Shown: one piece after another, positions 47,901 to 49,089 of the stretch
Position numbering within the stretch: position 1 is the first letter of the stretch
Layout: each line of letters opens with the position of its first letter
Assembly: GCA_009801015.1 (NCBI GenBank)
Contig: VHZZ01007964.1
Span: 5,577 to 54,665, forward strand
Direction of reading: 5' to 3'
Length of the DNA: 49,089 nucleotides
Source of the DNA: Silene noctiflora
Lineage: Eukaryota; Streptophyta; Magnoliopsida; Caryophyllales; Caryophyllaceae
Translations under genes and position numbers: made by a program
The notes under the pieces: model-generated
The model's database searches: none
What the model saw: the letters and a program-made list of their open reading frames with translations, nothing else
What the model was told of the DNA's origin: nothing

Positions 47901-48543
47901 TCGCAACCAAGCATCAAACAACTAAATGACTAATGCTGACAAAGCCAAGCTGAAGCCGGAACTGTCAACATTTTAGCAATGCCCTAGTGACACAAATCAT
48001 TTTACCTAAAAACACAAACAAAAAACCGACATCCTATTCACTCCACAACGAACTAACCAGGCATCAGTAACTTTCTCTAGCTCTACCCACCATATAGCGA
48101 ACTAGACACCAGATAAAATACTACCCGTATATCGCCTAAAAAAGTTAATCAGCTAACAACTAGCTAGTACTATTACTTAAATCATTAGTTCATACCCAAA
48201 CACTTTGTTAAAACCTTAATCGCAAGCAACTAACAAATGCCTAACGCTGCTAAAAAAAACTAGTCAATAAAAAACCAGTGATGAAATAAGCTTCCATTAA
48301 TATAACTCTCACATAAACACAAAACAACAACAAATAAACGGTTTTTCTAACATGTGTCTTCCAGGCGGGCACTAAAAACCGAAGTGCGACCTCATTTTTA
48401 CCATATTAAATGACAAAATTTGAATCTTTCCTCTTTTTCGAAAAACCGATAAATATATAAAAACAAAAGGTGATAACATTATGAAGCTGTATACCTGAAT
48501 ATAACGCGGAAATTCGTCTAAGACTTCGGTATCGAAACGCCAT
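38940..48543 (-). CDS. EMB1974: NHL-repeat protein, probable EMB1974 orthologue (17 exons, 765 aa)
   Basis: Exons in transcription order: 48543-48495, 47553-47436, 46764-46676, 46177-46018, 45843-45705, 45140-45047, 44314-44141, 43802-43702, 42941-42828, 42220-41997, 41547-41489, 41398-41207, 41114-40991, 40912-40854, 40380-40235, 39532-39377, 39239-38940. Phases agree throughout and give 765 residues. The N-terminus MAFRYRSLRRISALYSG is Arg/Ser-rich and lacks acids, like an organelle-targeting peptide. NHL beta-propeller blades are seen near residues 275-308 (ADEHGNRFFLSDSNHHRVIV), 315-346 (ASEDCLYLVDSE) and 421-440 (LETLWIVDLNSGKVRDV), with another near 505. The C-terminal 200 residues are conserved-looking but without a named domain. 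The family resemblance is to a plant embryo-essential NHL protein of similar length. The family call is firm; the symbol rests on memory. The biochemical role is unknown. Confidence 0.8.
39209..39361 (-). repeat. 18-bp exon 17 word copied into intron 16 of NHL gene
   Basis: ACTTCAGATAAAGTGGAG in the coding exon (39209-39226) is identical to 39344-39361 in the adjacent intron. The intron also holds two copies of TTCAACGTACTACACTAAAT. Confidence 0.8.
40628..40815. repeat. 94-bp tandem duplication in NHL intron 14
   Basis: TACTTCCCAATTAGCACAAC (40628) and TACTTCCCAGTTAGCACAAC (40722) begin two similar units. Both continue through GATGAAGGTA and GAATAAGGTATA. Confidence 0.88.
44427..44690 (-). 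pseudogene. Relic duplicate of NHL exon 7 in intron 6
   Basis: This stretch is a decayed tandem copy, offset about 266 bp, of exon 7 and the intron next to it (about 44165-44420). On the minus strand it reads LNKQHVQNIGN...SPWFK-stop-TERSKEP where the real exon reads LNKQLVENAGK...SSWSKKTEGFKEP. It contains several stops and small gaps, so it cannot replace exon 7. The copied upstream intron part is recognisable too (AATAAAAC...GATGACAAATC against AATAAAAC...GATGCCAAATC). Confidence 0.85.
45225..45325 (-). repeat. Au-SINE-like 3' fragment in NHL intron 5
   Basis: The minus strand reads GATTGCGTACATTCGACCAC, then CCCTCACTATAGGCGAGATT and GGGATAATGTTGTTAC. This is the order of the 3' part of Au-type plant SINEs (TGCGTACATCCGACC, GGGAGCC, GGGGTAATGTTGTTG). 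Related words occur at 47090 and 24880. Confidence 0.45.
47067..47285 (-). repeat. SINE-like sequence with internal tandem duplication and poly(G), NHL intron 2
   Basis: After an ambiguous base and a run of about 18 G, two units share TGTACGCATCCTTAC, AACACAAA, TTTCCAAATGACCC and GATGAAAGTTGCGCC (from about 47095 and 47191). On the minus strand the unit includes AAACAACCTCTTTGTGTTG and GTAAGGATGCGTACATTCGA, as in Au-type SINEs. The G run is probably poorly resolved. Confidence 0.5.
47554..48494. other. NHL intron 1 (941 bp), nothing recognised
   Basis: The first coding intron holds AT-rich sequence with no ORF or repeat ends that I can support. Confidence 0.5.
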
Positions 48544-48555
48544 TGCTTGAGTGTT

Positions 48556-48767
48556 CTGCAAAGCACTAAAAAATGTGTAGAAAAATCATTAGGTTTTCTA
48601 ATCATATGGTGCTCAATTAATGCAAACAGATAAAATTGCAAAAACAAAAAAAAAAACAAAAAAAAAACCAGCATTTCCGCATAATTAACTGGAATTTAAT
48701 TAGAAATTAAAGGAAAATAAAAGTGAAATGAAAGATGAAGAAGAAGATGGAGGCGGAGAGAGATTAC
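48556..48767 (-). other. Probable 5' UTR intron of NHL gene
   Basis: On the minus strand ACTGGACTTCG|GTAATC (donor at 48767) and TGCTTTGCAG|AACACTCAAGCAATG (acceptor at 48556) bracket 212 bases with a T-rich 3' part. The acceptor lies 12 bases before the start codon. Introns in this position are common in plant genes. Confidence 0.55.
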
Positions 48768-48907
48768 CGAAGTCCAGTGAGTGTCGCGACTTGGGTATGG
48801 ACTACCAAAGTAGAGGATTTTGGCAGGATTTTGTCGACTTGAGTTTCGATCAGTTCGGTTTCGGTTTTGGTTTAGGCTTTAGTACATGGCCTAGTTTATC
48901 TGATTTA

Positions 48908-49089
48908 GGCCATGTTCTTTTGGACTGAAACGGATTTGATCTGAACTGAACTTATAGGATCTGAACTGAACTGAACTTAGGCCCTGTTCTTTTCAACTTA
49001 ATTTCAGTTCTTATAAGTTCAGTTCAGCTCTATTAAGTTTAGTTCAGTTCAGTTCAGCTCCATTAAGTTCAGTTCAGTTCAGTTCAGTT
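48908..49089. mobile_element. GGCC(A/C)TGTTCTTTT repeat, two overlapping copies, cut by window edge
   Basis: GGCCATGTTCTTTTGGACTG starts at 48908, and a second start, GGCCCTGTTCTTTTCAAC, occurs at 48980. The rest is mostly GTTCAGTTCAG/CTGAACTGAAC words. The same terminal sequence closes the element at 25940-26120. It lies just upstream of the NHL gene. Confidence 0.65.

Overview
The window is nuclear DNA from a flowering plant, almost certainly a eudicot. It holds three intron-rich genes with GT-AG splice sites, plant-type LTR, LINE, Helitron, SINE-like and MITE repeats, and AT-rich intergenic DNA. Caryophyllales is my guess from the repeat types, but nothing here proves it. There are four single ambiguous bases (742, 854, 2175, 47067) and one 645-base assembly gap (21194-21838).

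Layout. 1-2984: the 5' LTR, primer-binding site and leader of an LTR retrotransposon on the minus strand, running off the left edge. It is inserted into the reverse-transcriptase part of a decayed L1-type LINE, also minus strand (2985-about 6960). 7758-15235 (+): a 16-exon gene for a 621-residue leucine-rich-repeat (RNI-like) protein with an N-terminal elongin-C-binding-like BC box. 16832-18527 (+): a solo LTR of the same family as the left one, in the opposite orientation. 18528-23748: AT-rich intergenic DNA with a probable Helitron relic around the gap and an ACCCGA-rich dispersed repeat. 23749-37916 (+): CLASP, a microtubule-associated TOG-domain protein. I reconstructed it as 21 exons and 1442 residues, with every splice phase consistent. 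38940-48543 (-): a 17-exon gene for a 765-residue NHL-repeat protein resembling Arabidopsis EMB1974, convergent with CLASP. The right edge carries copies of a short GGCC..TGTTCTTTT repeat that also occurs in CLASP intron 1.

How the parts relate. The three genes are not an operon and share no obvious pathway: a possible ubiquitin-ligase adaptor, a cortical microtubule regulator and a probably organelle-targeted beta-propeller protein. What they share is the state of their introns, which contain many MITEs and an unusual number of local tandem duplications at different stages of decay. These include a relic copy of exon 7 in the NHL gene, a 1.7-kb minisatellite in CLASP intron 1, and an antisense-open 36-codon repeat in CLASP intron 3.

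I found no convincing new multi-gene system. The observations most worth checking are the BC-box LRR protein, the palindromic 12-mer arrays carried in both LTR and leader of the retrotransposon, the relic exon, and the Helitron remnant. All gene models were made by eye from splice sites and family knowledge; no alignment or database search was run.
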